Shown here: positions 1 through 8,569 of the stretch, piece after piece
How positions within the stretch are numbered: the stretch's first letter is position 1
Layout of the letters: each line of letters begins with the position of its first letter
Assembly (NCBI GenBank): GCA_021108325.1
Contig: JAIORB010000050.1
Location: 1 to 54,738 of the forward strand
Reading direction: 5' to 3'
DNA from: Bacteroidales bacterium
Lineage (GTDB): Bacteria > Bacteroidota > Bacteroidia > Bacteroidales > UBA12077
DNA: 54,738 nucleotides
Translations under genes and position numbers: made by a program
Notes under the pieces: generated by a model
Database searches by the model: none
What the model was told of the DNA's origin: nothing
The model's input: the letters and a program-made list of their open reading frames with translations, nothing else

Positions 1-18
1 TCGTCGCCAACTTTATAT

Positions 19-56
19 AAGCCTCATCCGCCTAATGGCGAATGAGGCTTTTTTTT
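19..56 (+). terminator. Rho-independent terminator of an upstream gene
   Basis: A perfect 9-bp stem (AAGCCTCAT at 19-27 with ATGAGGCTT at 42-50) encloses a second short stem (CGCC/GGCG) and runs into eight T residues. It ends whatever plus-strand transcript enters from the left edge; that gene is outside the window. Confidence 0.85.
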
Positions 57-141
57 GTTATAAGAAAAAGTAATCTCAAAACTTTTGTAACAAAATATAT
101 TACATCTCGTAAATCTATTAGCCAAATCAAAAACACTTATT

Positions 142-1575
142 TTGAAAGAATTTATAAAAATTCTCAAATCTCCAGTTTTAATTATCCTATTATTATTAGC
201 TCTTAATACTTGTAAAGAAAAAGAGAGGGAGTCCTTTGTTAATTTAAACTCTATCGATAAAATAAAGAAAAGAGGTAAGTTGGTAGCTGTAATGGATTTT
301 AATTCAACCAACTATTTTATTTATAGGGGAGAACCAATGGGATATCAATATGAATTATTACAATTACTTGCTGAACAGCTAGGTGTAAAACTAGAAGTTA
401 AGGTTGAAAATGATATTGATGAAAATTTTAGAATGTTAATGGAAGGTGAATGCGATATTATTGGTATAAACCTAACTGTTACAAAAGAACGGGCAAAAAT
501 TATTGATTTTACATATCCTCATAGCCAAACTCATCAAGTATTGGTGCAAAGAAAAATTGAAAATTGGAAAAATTTTTCGAAAGAAGAAATTGACGCTAAT
601 TTACTTCGAAACCAATTGGATTTAGCAGGCAAAGTAGTATATGTGCAAAAAGGAACCTCTTATGCACAACGGATGAAAAATTTATCAGATGAAATAGGAG
701 ATAGCATTAAATTAATCGAAAAAGCTGATAAAGAAGTAGAAGAATTAATCGAATTAGTTGCGAGCGGAGAAATAGATTATACTGTGGCAGATGAAAATGT
801 GGCACTTGTTAATCAAATTTATTATCCTAATCTGGATGTAAAAACGGCTGTTAGTTTTCCTCAAAATTTGGCTTGGGGCTTGCGAAAAGGAGATGATTTA
901 TTAAAAACAGAAATTGACAATTGGCTAAAAGAATTTAAGGGTTCTTTAGAATACGCATTAATATATAATAAGTATTTTAAAAATCCACGATCGGTTAAAA
1001 TAGTAGAAAGTGATTATTATTCAAAAACTACTGGAAAAGTTTCTGGTTATGATGATTATATCAAAAAATACAGTAAAGATATTGACTGGGACTGGAGGTT
1101 GTTGGCTTCATTAATATATCAGGAATCACGATTTAAACCGAATGTAAAATCATGGGCTGGTGCTTACGGATTAATGCAGTTAATGCCTACTACAGCTCGT
1201 CGCTTTGGAGTTAATAGAAATTCTCCTCCCGAAAAACAAATTAAGGCTGGGGTTGAATTTATAAAATGGCTTGATAAGAGATTTGAAAATAGGGGGATTA
1301 CTGATGAAGAGGAAAAAACTAAATTTATACTTGCTTCTTATAATGTTGGTTTAGGTCATATTCTTGATGCTCGCAGATTGGCAGAAAAAGAAGGGAAAGA
1401 TCCTGATAAATGGGAAAATAATGTTGATGAATATATTCTTAAAAAATCGAATCCGAAATATTATAAAGATCCGGTAGTAAAATATGGTTATTGCCGGGGT
1501 TCAGAAACATATAATTATGTTTACCAGATTTTAGATCGATACGAACATTATAAAAATATTATTCCTGAAACTTAA
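142..1575 (+). CDS. mltF: MltF-like membrane-bound lytic murein transglycosylase (lipoprotein)
   Basis: This predicted envelope enzyme cleaves the MurNAc-GlcNAc bond of peptidoglycan with 1,6-anhydro product formation. A TTG start at 142 gives a signal sequence with a lipoprotein-like Cys at residue 24. Residues about 40-285 form a family-3 periplasmic solute-binding domain (regulatory in MltF), followed by an SLT domain at about 305-440. The SLT signature is clear: E328 in IYQESRF is the expected catalytic acid, followed by GLMQLMP and later ASYNVG. Length (477 aa) and domain order match MltF. The 3' end overlaps the convergent Nudix gene by 17 bp. The lipobox (LNTC) is loose, so lipidation is an inference. 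Confidence 0.9.
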   Translation: MKEFIKILKSPVLIILLLLALNTCKEKERESFVNLNSIDKIKKRGKLVAVMDFNSTNYFIYRGEPMGYQYELLQLLAEQLGVKLEVKVENDIDENFRMLMEGECDIIGINLTVTKERAKIIDFTYPHSQTHQVLVQRKIENWKNFSKEEIDANLLRNQLDLAGKVVYVQKGTSYAQRMKNLSDEIGDSIKLIEKADKEVEELIELVASGEIDYTVADENVALVNQIYYPNLDVKTAVSFPQNLAWGLRKGDDLLKTEIDNWLKEFKGSLEYALIYNKYFKNPRSVKIVESDYYSKTTGKVSGYDDYIKKYSKDIDWDWRLLASLIYQESRFKPNVKSWAGAYGLMQLMPTTARRFGVNRNSPPEKQIKAGVEFIKWLDKRFENRGITDEEEKTKFILASYNVGLGHILDARRLAEKEGKDPDKWENNVDEYILKKSNPKYYKDPVVKYGYCRGSETYNYVYQILDRYEHYKNIIPET

Positions 1576-2191
1576 AATTATTTTTTTTAATTATTTCAAG
1601 AAACTCTGAAAGTATCATTGCAGTTGCACCCCATATAGTTAATTTATTGGGGTTATAAATTGGTGCAACAAATGATAAATCGCCATATTTAAATTCCTTG
1701 GATGTGCAATTATTAGGATTTATTAAATCCTGAAGTTTGATTTCAATAATTTTTTCAACCTCGTTAGGATCAGCCTTAAATGTTGGAGTATCTTTATATA
1801 TTCCAATTACAGGATAAACAACAAAATTGCTTATTGGAATGTGTAATGGAGTTAATTGTCCAATAATATTAACCATTTTTGGGTTTATCCCAACTTCTTC
1901 ATGGCTCTCGCGAAGAGCAGTTTCAATTATATTTTTATCTCCTTTTTCAAGCTTTCCTCCAGGGAAAGATATTTGCCCACTATGTGGACCATTATACTCG
2001 GTTCGTTGAATAAAGGAAATATATAGATCCTGATTTTTAGGGTAAAGAAGAATAAGAACTCCAGCTTTTCGGGTCTTTTCATTTGGTTTGAAATAATTTC
2101 GAATTCCAGGAGCCATTTTTATCTGGGCCTTTTCACCTGGTAAATCCTTTTTTAATTCTTCTTTTAGATTTTTTAAAAAATCAGTATACAT
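1559..2191 (-). CDS. Nudix hydrolase, CoA-pyrophosphatase type
   Basis: The protein has a complete Nudix box at about residues 78-102 (GGKLEKGD, then ALRESHEEVG), with Asp rather than Glu at the first acidic position. This matches the NudL/CoA pyrophosphatase subgroup, which hydrolyses CoA and its derivatives to phosphopantetheine and 3',5'-ADP. The preceding SFPGG and downstream LHIPISNFVVYPV segments also fit that subgroup. At 210 aa it is of normal family length. It starts only 5 bp after the gatD stop, so it is probably the last gene of the gatE-gatD-nudix transcript. The exact substrate is inferred from family resemblance only. Confidence 0.85.
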   Translation of the reverse strand: MYTDFLKNLKEELKKDLPGEKAQIKMAPGIRNYFKPNEKTRKAGVLILLYPKNQDLYISFIQRTEYNGPHSGQISFPGGKLEKGDKNIIETALRESHEEVGINPKMVNIIGQLTPLHIPISNFVVYPVIGIYKDTPTFKADPNEVEKIIEIKLQDLINPNNCTSKEFKYGDLSFVAPIYNPNKLTIWGATAMILSEFLEIIKKNNFKFQE

Positions 2192-2196
2192 GAATC

Positions 2197-3582
2197 TTAT
2201 TTTCTGAACTTCTTAATAAAGCTTTCAACTTCTGGAACACCACCTTGATAAATTAAGTAGCCGTTATATGGCTCTCTTTTTGTAATTTCATCATTAATTG
2301 GGGTAAGCATTATTTTTTTGATTTCTTCAGGATCTTCAGTTTGTCCCAATGCCCATCCTAATTTTATAAAAGCTACCTCAGGTAACATATTCCCGGCAGG
2401 AATAATACCTTTTGCCATCATATCTCTACCAGTGTCGTATACAAACATATGTACGAAACCCCAAAGTGTTTGCAGAGTCATATACATTACCACGCCTTTT
2501 TTAGTAGCTCTTTCTATTGCAGGGTACAATTCTTTATTTACATGGCCTAATCCAGTTCCAACAATAATAATCCCTTTATAACCATTATCTACTAAAGCAT
2601 CAATAGTATCAGGTTTCATTCCCGGATAGTAATAAAGCATGGTAACTTTATCAGAGAAATAAGGAAATATATCCACATTTCTATCTTTTCGTCTATGTTT
2701 ATAATCTTTTTTAATAGGAGTGATTTTATCTCTGTTTACAGTAGCTATAGGTATATCACCAATTGTGCGAAAGGTAGATCTATAAGATGAGTGCATTTTT
2801 CGTACTCTGGTACCTTTATGCAACAAGCCGTATTCATCAGATGTAGGGCCAAACATGCAAACCATTACTTCTGCTATATCTGAGTGGCCTGCAGTTTTCA
2901 TTGCATGCATTAAATTAAGAGCTGCATCTGAACTGGGACGATCTGAAGATCGTTGAGAACCAACTAAAACAATTGGAATAGGAGAGTTCTGTACCATAAA
3001 GGTTAAGGCTGCACCAGTATGATGTAGAGTATCTGTTCCATGTCCAATAACAATACCATCTATTCCATTTTTTATTTCTTCTCCAATGGCTTTTGCAAGT
3101 GCTATATATTGTTTAGGACCCATATTTTCACTGAAAACGGCAAATACTTTTTCTGTTGTAAGGTTACAAATGTCAGCAAGTTCAGGTACCGCACCATATA
3201 GTTCGCCTGGCGAAAAGGCTGGTATTACAGCTCCTGTTCTATAATCCAGTCGGGAGGCTATAGTTCCTCCGGTACCAAATAATTTTACATTTGGCAGACC
3301 TTCAGTTATGGGGAATTCTTTTTCAGGAATTTTGTAATTGGCTTTTTTATAACCAGTTTCTTTCATCTTTTTAATAGTGCCAATATCAATTCCAATGTTA
3401 TACCCTGTAGCAATTTTAAGTACAATGTGAATATCATCATCGTTTTCGGCTCGTGGAAGAACTGTGCCTTCAAAATTACCTCTTGTAGTTTGGATTGATG
3501 TTTGACCCCAAACCCTAACATTATATTTTTTTAGAACTTCTAATGCTTTGCCTTTATATCCTTGAAAAATATCTTCGTTCAT
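2197..3582 (-). CDS. gatD: Glu-tRNA(Gln) amidotransferase subunit D (archaeal type)
   Basis: GatD is the glutaminase half of the GatDE enzyme. It releases ammonia that GatE uses to convert Glu-tRNA(Gln) to Gln-tRNA(Gln). The protein is a long asparaginase-fold enzyme: an N-terminal barrel-like segment (about 1-90) precedes the asparaginase motif TGGTIAS (104-110, nucleophile T107) and the second motif HGTDT (181-185). The C-terminal MLPEVAFIKLGWALG and TGRDMMAKGIIP segments are GatD-type, not those of plain L-asparaginase. At 461 aa it is somewhat longer than typical archaeal GatD (roughly 420-440). It lies 50 bp downstream of gatE on the same strand. That pairing removes most of the ambiguity with asparaginase I. 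GatDE is known chiefly from archaea, so transfer is likely. Confidence 0.92.
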   Translation of the reverse strand: MNEDIFQGYKGKALEVLKKYNVRVWGQTSIQTTRGNFEGTVLPRAENDDDIHIVLKIATGYNIGIDIGTIKKMKETGYKKANYKIPEKEFPITEGLPNVKLFGTGGTIASRLDYRTGAVIPAFSPGELYGAVPELADICNLTTEKVFAVFSENMGPKQYIALAKAIGEEIKNGIDGIVIGHGTDTLHHTGAALTFMVQNSPIPIVLVGSQRSSDRPSSDAALNLMHAMKTAGHSDIAEVMVCMFGPTSDEYGLLHKGTRVRKMHSSYRSTFRTIGDIPIATVNRDKITPIKKDYKHRRKDRNVDIFPYFSDKVTMLYYYPGMKPDTIDALVDNGYKGIIIVGTGLGHVNKELYPAIERATKKGVVMYMTLQTLWGFVHMFVYDTGRDMMAKGIIPAGNMLPEVAFIKLGWALGQTEDPEEIKKIMLTPINDEITKREPYNGYLIYQGGVPEVESFIKKFRK

Positions 3583-3601
3583 TATTTTTGGATTTGAATA
3601 C

Positions 3602-3615
3602 CTGCCTGTCGGCAG
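3602..3615. repeat. Short GC-rich hairpin between gatE and gatD
   Basis: CTGCC-TGTC-GGCAG forms a compact 5-bp hairpin in the 50-bp gap between gatE and gatD. It stands out in AT-rich surroundings. It has no T-run on the minus strand and so is unlikely to be a terminator. It resembles short dispersed hairpins common between Bacteroidota genes. Confidence 0.4.
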
Positions 3616-3632
3616 ATAAGTTAAAAATAAAA

Positions 3633-5624
3633 TTAATTTTGTTCTATTGCTTTTGCTAATTGATCTGGCGGGATATTACCTATTGCTGTTTTTTGTAATT
3701 CACCCATAATCCATTGTTTTGATACTTTATCATCTTTAGAGATTTTAATCTCAGAAAATTTTTGTTTTAAAAATGGAATTTTTGATAAAATTTCTTCTTT
3801 AGGAACAGATTTAAAGTTGATGCTCGTGAGAATAGAATCAAAATCCATTTTTGGGTGTTGATAAACTACCGGAAGCATATTTTTGCTTAGCTGAATATCC
3901 AGTTTCTTATCAATTAAATATTTAAAAAGATCATAAATTTTGGAGTATTCAAATTTGTCTGCAGATGTATAATGGCCCTCAACAAATTTTAATCGATGTC
4001 CAATAAATGTTCCTATAAACTTTGGTTTAATCTTTAATGTATTGATAATCTCCTCAATAAGCAGGAATAGATTGTTCCTAAAAATAAATGTGTATGTATC
4101 TTCAGGGATTCCCCACTTTTTTAGCTGATTATACCTGTCAATTACATCCGATGGTAAATTTTTACTAAGTCCATCAATATAACTATTTTCTAAAGGAATT
4201 GGTGCTGAATCAGTATCTGGATACATTCTGTCAGCTCCTGGAAGAACTCTTTCAAAAATAGTTGTTCCATCAAGGAATGATTTACGAGTTTCTTGTGGAA
4301 CTCCTTCAAATGCCATTTGGCATCTTTCTTCAATAGTTTCTAATGCTGTTGGGATATCTTCATCTGGTGCCCAGAAAATAATTTGAGCATCATTTTCATT
4401 AGCGTTTAAAAGCTCTTTTATTTTATTGAAATTTTCGTCTATAACTTTCAGTTCTAACTCTTCAGAGTGAATCATGTTTGGCTTTTCTAAACAAGCAATA
4501 ACCTTTAATCTATCAGATATTTCATTGGCAAATATTTTTCCAGGTTGAGTGAAATGTGATAAAATACCTTTGAAATTTGGCAGGTTAACTGCTATTATTC
4601 TATACTTATCAATTAATCCATCTGTAATTGGTTCGTACTTTAAATCAAAGTTGCGATAATCAATTTCCTGATGCTGAATTTTCCATTTCGAAGTATCTTT
4701 TATTCTATCGTTCAATTTACTTCGTACATTTAATAAAGCCCACTGTCTAAATGCTTCGTTGTGTGATAATTCAGGAATCAATTTATTATACGAAACACCT
4801 TTTATTTCTACACGTGTACCACCTTTACAACTAACATTTACATCTTCACGGCCGGCACCGCTTCCTATTCGCACTCTATCTGTACTTCTGTTTAAAAATC
4901 GGATATATTCTGCAGCTTCCTTTAATTCATCAGGAGTAAACATATCAGGATAAGTTACTGTTTCAATTAAAGGCATTCCTAAGCGATCCGTTTTATAAAT
5001 CCTGGTATGGCGAATATCTGAAATCTCTCTGCATGAATCTTCTTCAATACTTAATTGTATTAATCTTACCTTTTTATTTTTTAATGGAATTTCTCCTTCA
5101 ACTCCTAGTATCGCAGTACGCTGAAATCCTGTAGGGATACTTCCGTCTAAATATTGTTTTCGGGTAATATGTACTTCGCCAACAATATTTAATTTACATA
5201 ACAACGATATTTCTAATGCGTATTCTAAGGCTTCTCTGTCAATTTTAAAGGGAGGAGTATCATCAACTTCGTAAGTACAAGCTGTTTTGTTATTTAATCT
5301 GTAAATTATTTCTTTACGGGTTTTGTATTCCATTAATGCCGTACCATCATACTCACCAAGCTCACTTAATGTAGGGCGCATATGTCGGATAACTTCAGCA
5401 TTATAATCATCATGAGCGTGAAAAATGCCCGCCGGACAATGGCAGAATAATTTTTCTTCAGTTTTTAATTGTTGATGAACTTCTAATCCCGACATAAAAC
5501 CAATTCGCTTGTAATCAGCTTTAGTGGCTTTCTTTCTTGGTACATATCCAATTTCCTTTCGGGTTTGTTCATAATTCTGTTCAGGGTTAAAATCGGGAGT
5601 TTCAGGGGATTTATCTTTTTTCAT
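3633..5624 (-). CDS. gatE: Glu-tRNA(Gln) amidotransferase subunit E (archaeal type)
   Basis: GatE is the GatB-like kinase/amidotransferase subunit that binds and transamidates mischarged tRNA(Gln). The core begins with GLEVHQQL (46-53) and a CHCPAG cysteine pair (C61, C63), then RHMRPTLSELGE, as in GatE. A later segment with ERCQMAFEGVP, DGTTIFERVLPGADRMYP and neighbouring residues is the AspRS-type (GAD) insertion that separates GatE from GatB. The C-terminus carries the helical YqeY-like tail ending near MGELQ. About 40 charged residues (1-40) precede the usual family start; the only later Met (M44) would cut into the core, so the ATG at 5624 is preferred. It is first in the operon with gatD and nudix. 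Confidence 0.93.
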   Translation of the reverse strand: MKKDKSPETPDFNPEQNYEQTRKEIGYVPRKKATKADYKRIGFMSGLEVHQQLKTEEKLFCHCPAGIFHAHDDYNAEVIRHMRPTLSELGEYDGTALMEYKTRKEIIYRLNNKTACTYEVDDTPPFKIDREALEYALEISLLCKLNIVGEVHITRKQYLDGSIPTGFQRTAILGVEGEIPLKNKKVRLIQLSIEEDSCREISDIRHTRIYKTDRLGMPLIETVTYPDMFTPDELKEAAEYIRFLNRSTDRVRIGSGAGREDVNVSCKGGTRVEIKGVSYNKLIPELSHNEAFRQWALLNVRSKLNDRIKDTSKWKIQHQEIDYRNFDLKYEPITDGLIDKYRIIAVNLPNFKGILSHFTQPGKIFANEISDRLKVIACLEKPNMIHSEELELKVIDENFNKIKELLNANENDAQIIFWAPDEDIPTALETIEERCQMAFEGVPQETRKSFLDGTTIFERVLPGADRMYPDTDSAPIPLENSYIDGLSKNLPSDVIDRYNQLKKWGIPEDTYTFIFRNNLFLLIEEIINTLKIKPKFIGTFIGHRLKFVEGHYTSADKFEYSKIYDLFKYLIDKKLDIQLSKNMLPVVYQHPKMDFDSILTSINFKSVPKEEILSKIPFLKQKFSEIKISKDDKVSKQWIMGELQKTAIGNIPPDQLAKAIEQN

Positions 5625-5922
5625 AGTAAATTGTATGTTTTTAGAATACCTAAAGCAAATAAGGTTGCTTAGAAAGAGCGTTAAATTAGTAAAAAAAAAA
5701 GGAGATAGAAAATTAAAACTTTAAACTTTAAAACAGTTTATGAACAAGAATTTAGTTTTGATAAAACCTGAATATAATTTATGTTCGAACAATTAATATA
5801 CCGTTACTTGTTGTTGGTTACTTGTTTTAAAAACCAGAAACAAGTAACAAAGAACCAGCTTTAATAAATTAATATAAGCTTATTGAGCTTGGTAAAGATT
5901 TCGTGATAAATGAGATCTGTGC
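5625..5922. other. Intergenic region with direct and inverted GTTACTTGTT repeats
   Basis: No gene is visible. GTTACTTGTT occurs twice in direct orientation (5803-5812 and 5817-5826). The second copy heads an 11-bp perfect inverted repeat (5817-5827 with 5838-5848, 10-nt loop). No T-run follows on either strand, so it is not a standard terminator, although it lies about 75 bp past the stop of the minus-strand permease. The gatE promoter should lie near 5625-5700, but I see no clean TAnnTTTG box. Confidence 0.5.
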
Positions 5923-7167
5923 TTAATTAAACCTTATGGTTTTTTCAGGACTTAATCGAGAAATAATATATGATGGTACAATCAGCATAACAACTGTTAT
6001 GACTAATGTTCCTAAATTCAACGCAAGAATATGCCAGAGTTTTAAATTAATAGGAACGGCATCTAAATAATAAGATGTAGGATCGAGCTTGAATATTTGA
6101 AACTGAGCTTGCAAAATACAAATTGCAATTCCAATTATATTCCCCCAAATTAATCCTTTCGAAATTAAAAATCCTGATTGATATAAAAAGATTTTCCTAA
6201 TAGACCAATTTTTAGTTCCAATGGCTTTAAGGATTCCTATCATATTTGTACGTTCAAGAATTAAAATTAGTAATCCGGAAATCATATTGAATCCTGCAAC
6301 AGAAATCATTAATACAAGAATTACCCATACATTCATATCAGTTAAATCTAACCAATCAAACATTTGAGGATACTTTTGTTTAATGCTCAAGACTTTCAAC
6401 TTGGTTCCATCCGGATTAAAATGAAACCCTACAATGTCGCGAACATCTTCTGTCATCTTATATAACTGAGAAAAATCTTCAATTAAAACTTCGAAGCCAC
6501 TAATTTGATCATTAGTCCAATTGTTCAGTTTTTGAATGTGTTTAATATCAACTAGGGCAAATTTTTCATCGAACTCTGCCAGGTCGGTTTCATAAAAACC
6601 AGAAATAGTGAATGAACGCATGCGAGGAGGTTGTTGAATAAAATAAGCAGCTATTTTATCTCCAATCTTTAAATTCAACAGCTTTGCAATATAATTTGAA
6701 ACAATAATGTCATTTGTTCTTGCAGAATCGTTTACTCTAAAAGATACTCCATCAACCATGTTCTGGTCAAAAAACGACCAGTCGAAATTACTACCAATAC
6801 CTTTTAAGACTATGCCTTGAATGTCTGTTTTGGTTTTGATTATTCCGGCTTTTATTGCAAATTCCTGAATATTTTTAATTCCTCTCAATTCGCTAATATC
6901 TGTATAAAAACTTTGTTGCTTATTTATTGGTGCAGTTTCGAACGATATATTGGTGTCATAGTTTACAATTTGGATATGAGAACCAAATCCTATAACCTTA
7001 TTACTAATTTCCGATTTAAAACCGGTAACAATTGCCACTGACAGAATCATTACAGCTAAACCTAAAGCAATGCCAATAACAGCAATGGTAACAATAGGTT
7101 GCGATATTCCCTTTTTTACAGATTTATCTGAAAATATACGTTTAGCAATAAAAAGTTCTGTATTCAA
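5923..7167 (-). CDS. FtsX-like ABC transporter permease, LolC/LolE type
   Basis: This inner-membrane permease has the LolC/LolE layout. A first transmembrane helix lies at about 23-50 after an N-terminal ELFIAKRI-type segment, a periplasmic MacB-like domain spans about 50-275, and three C-terminal helices lie at about 281-305, 329-355 and 377-402 (FtsX domain). LolCDE extracts lipoproteins from the inner membrane for delivery to the outer membrane. In Bacteroidota a single LolC/E-like gene is usual and its ATPase (LolD) is encoded elsewhere, as here. At 414 aa it is of standard family length. The gene appears monocistronic, with a TACATTTG box 28 bp upstream. Lipoprotein export is inferred from family membership. 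Confidence 0.85.
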   Translation of the reverse strand: MNTELFIAKRIFSDKSVKKGISQPIVTIAVIGIALGLAVMILSVAIVTGFKSEISNKVIGFGSHIQIVNYDTNISFETAPINKQQSFYTDISELRGIKNIQEFAIKAGIIKTKTDIQGIVLKGIGSNFDWSFFDQNMVDGVSFRVNDSARTNDIIVSNYIAKLLNLKIGDKIAAYFIQQPPRMRSFTISGFYETDLAEFDEKFALVDIKHIQKLNNWTNDQISGFEVLIEDFSQLYKMTEDVRDIVGFHFNPDGTKLKVLSIKQKYPQMFDWLDLTDMNVWVILVLMISVAGFNMISGLLILILERTNMIGILKAIGTKNWSIRKIFLYQSGFLISKGLIWGNIIGIAICILQAQFQIFKLDPTSYYLDAVPINLKLWHILALNLGTLVITVVMLIVPSYIISRLSPEKTIRFN

Positions 7168-7194
7168 AATCTTTCTTTTTTATATAGATTTCCA

Positions 7195-7202
7195 CAAATG
7201 TA
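7195..7202 (-). promoter_or_regulatory. Promoter -7 box (TACATTTG) for the LolC/E-like gene
   Basis: A perfect match to the Bacteroidota -7 consensus TAnnTTTG lies 28 bp upstream of the ATG on the minus strand. No TTG at the -33 spacing is present, so the call rests on one box. Confidence 0.5.
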
Positions 7203-7321
7203 GCAAAAATAAAACACTGTATTGTTAGGAAAATTGTGTATACAAATCATTAATTATAAAAGAACTATTCTGAGTTTGTAAAGAAAATTATTAATTTAGG
7301 GCTTTCTATAAGCTGATTTTT

Positions 7322-8515
7322 ATGAATTATACTAAATATTTAATTTTAGCTTTTATTTTGTTTGTGTGTAGTTGTAATGGCAAAACTGCTGAAAAGAAGA
7401 ACCTTAATATTAAAACAGGAGCTGCGCAAACCGAAAAATACATTCCTTTATTACAAAATAAAAAAATAGCAATTGTTGCAAATCATTCTACAATAATTAA
7501 TGGTTCGCATTTAGTTGATTCTCTCTTAAGTTTAAATATTGATATTAAAAAAATATTTAGCCCGGAGCATGGTTTCCGTGGAAAAGCTGATGCAGGTGAG
7601 TATGTAAAGAATTATGTGGATGAAAAGACAGGCTTACCTGTAATTTCATTATATGGCAGTAGCAAAAAGCCTGATTTAAAGGATTTAGAAGGAATTGATT
7701 TAGTTGTTTTCGATTTGCAGGATGTTGGGGTTCGTTTCTATACTTATATTTCTACAATGCATTTTGTATTGGAAGCATGTGCTGAAATGAATATTGAGAT
7801 GTTGATTTTAGACCGCCCAAATCCAAATGGCTTTTATGTTGATGGACCGATTTTAGATACAATTTATCAATCATTTGTCGGGATGCATCCTGTTCCGATT
7901 GTTCATGGAATGACAATTGCCGAATATGCTCAAATGATAAATGGAGAAGGCTGGTTAAAAGATGAAATGCAATGCAAGTTGATTATTATTCCTTGTGCAA
8001 ATTACACACATGATTCTTTATATGAATTGCCTGTAAATCCATCACCAAATTTACAGAATATGCTTTCTGTTTATTTGTATCCATCGTTAGGATTTTTCGA
8101 AGGTACAAATTTAAGTGTTGGTCGTGGCACCGAATTTCCTTTTCAGGTTTTTGGCGGACCTGATCTGAAAAATGCAGAATTTACATTTATTCCGAAAAGT
8201 ATTAATGGTGCAAGTAAGTATCCAAAGCACCGTGATAAAAAATGCTATGGTATAGATTTAAGAAATATAGATATAAATGATCTTATTGCTAAGAAAAAAA
8301 TTAATTTGGAATGGATTCTTTTTGGATATCAAAATGTAGAAAATCAGGGAGACTTTTTCAATTCTTTCTTTTATAACATTTCAGGGAATAATCAATTAAA
8401 GGAACAAATTATTCAAGGGAAGTCTGCGGAAGAAATTAGAGAAAGCTGGAAAGCTGATTTAGGAACATTTAAAGAGATTCGAAAGAAATATCTGATTTAT
8501 AAAGATTTTGAATAG
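7322..8515 (+). CDS. namZ: Exo-beta-N-acetylmuramidase NamZ family (DUF1343/GH171) lipoprotein
   Basis: The family (formerly YbbC/DUF1343) removes MurNAc from the non-reducing ends of peptidoglycan fragments during cell-wall recycling. The N-terminus is a signal peptide with a lipobox-like VCSC (C18), so the product is probably an outer-membrane or periplasmic lipoprotein. Family signatures are present in order: SPEHGFRG (80-87), DLQDVGVRFYTY (131-142) and DRPNPNG (164-170), then the SPNL and GRGTEFPF segments. At 397 aa it is of normal length. It is divergent from the LolC/E-like gene and convergent with the aminotransferase. Together with the transglycosylase at 142 it gives the window two peptidoglycan-degrading enzymes. 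Confidence 0.9.
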   Translation: MNYTKYLILAFILFVCSCNGKTAEKKNLNIKTGAAQTEKYIPLLQNKKIAIVANHSTIINGSHLVDSLLSLNIDIKKIFSPEHGFRGKADAGEYVKNYVDEKTGLPVISLYGSSKKPDLKDLEGIDLVVFDLQDVGVRFYTYISTMHFVLEACAEMNIEMLILDRPNPNGFYVDGPILDTIYQSFVGMHPVPIVHGMTIAEYAQMINGEGWLKDEMQCKLIIIPCANYTHDSLYELPVNPSPNLQNMLSVYLYPSLGFFEGTNLSVGRGTEFPFQVFGGPDLKNAEFTFIPKSINGASKYPKHRDKKCYGIDLRNIDINDLIAKKKINLEWILFGYQNVENQGDFFNSFFYNISGNNQLKEQIIQGKSAEEIRESWKADLGTFKEIRKKYLIYKDFE

Positions 8516-8528
8516 TTTTCCAATAAAC

Positions 8529-8563
8529 ATAGACCTTAAGATTTAAAAAACCTTAAGGTCTAT
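8529..8563. terminator. Shared hairpin terminator between convergent genes
   Basis: A 12-bp perfect stem (8529-8540 with 8552-8563, starting ATAGACCTTAAG) with an 11-nt A-rich loop sits exactly between the convergent namZ and aminotransferase genes. The flanks are T-rich but without a long uninterrupted T-run. A bidirectional terminator is the simplest reading. Confidence 0.65.
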
Positions 8564-8569
8564 TCTATT

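Noticed and set aside
1..12. Possible 3' end of a tRNA (GCCA near the left edge, followed by a terminator)
   Set aside because: Only about ten bases are available and no T-arm can be checked; the CCA alone is not evidence.
2197..3582. Plain L-asparaginase I
   Set aside because: The N-terminal domain, the MLPEVAFIKLGWALG region and adjacency to gatE fit GatD.
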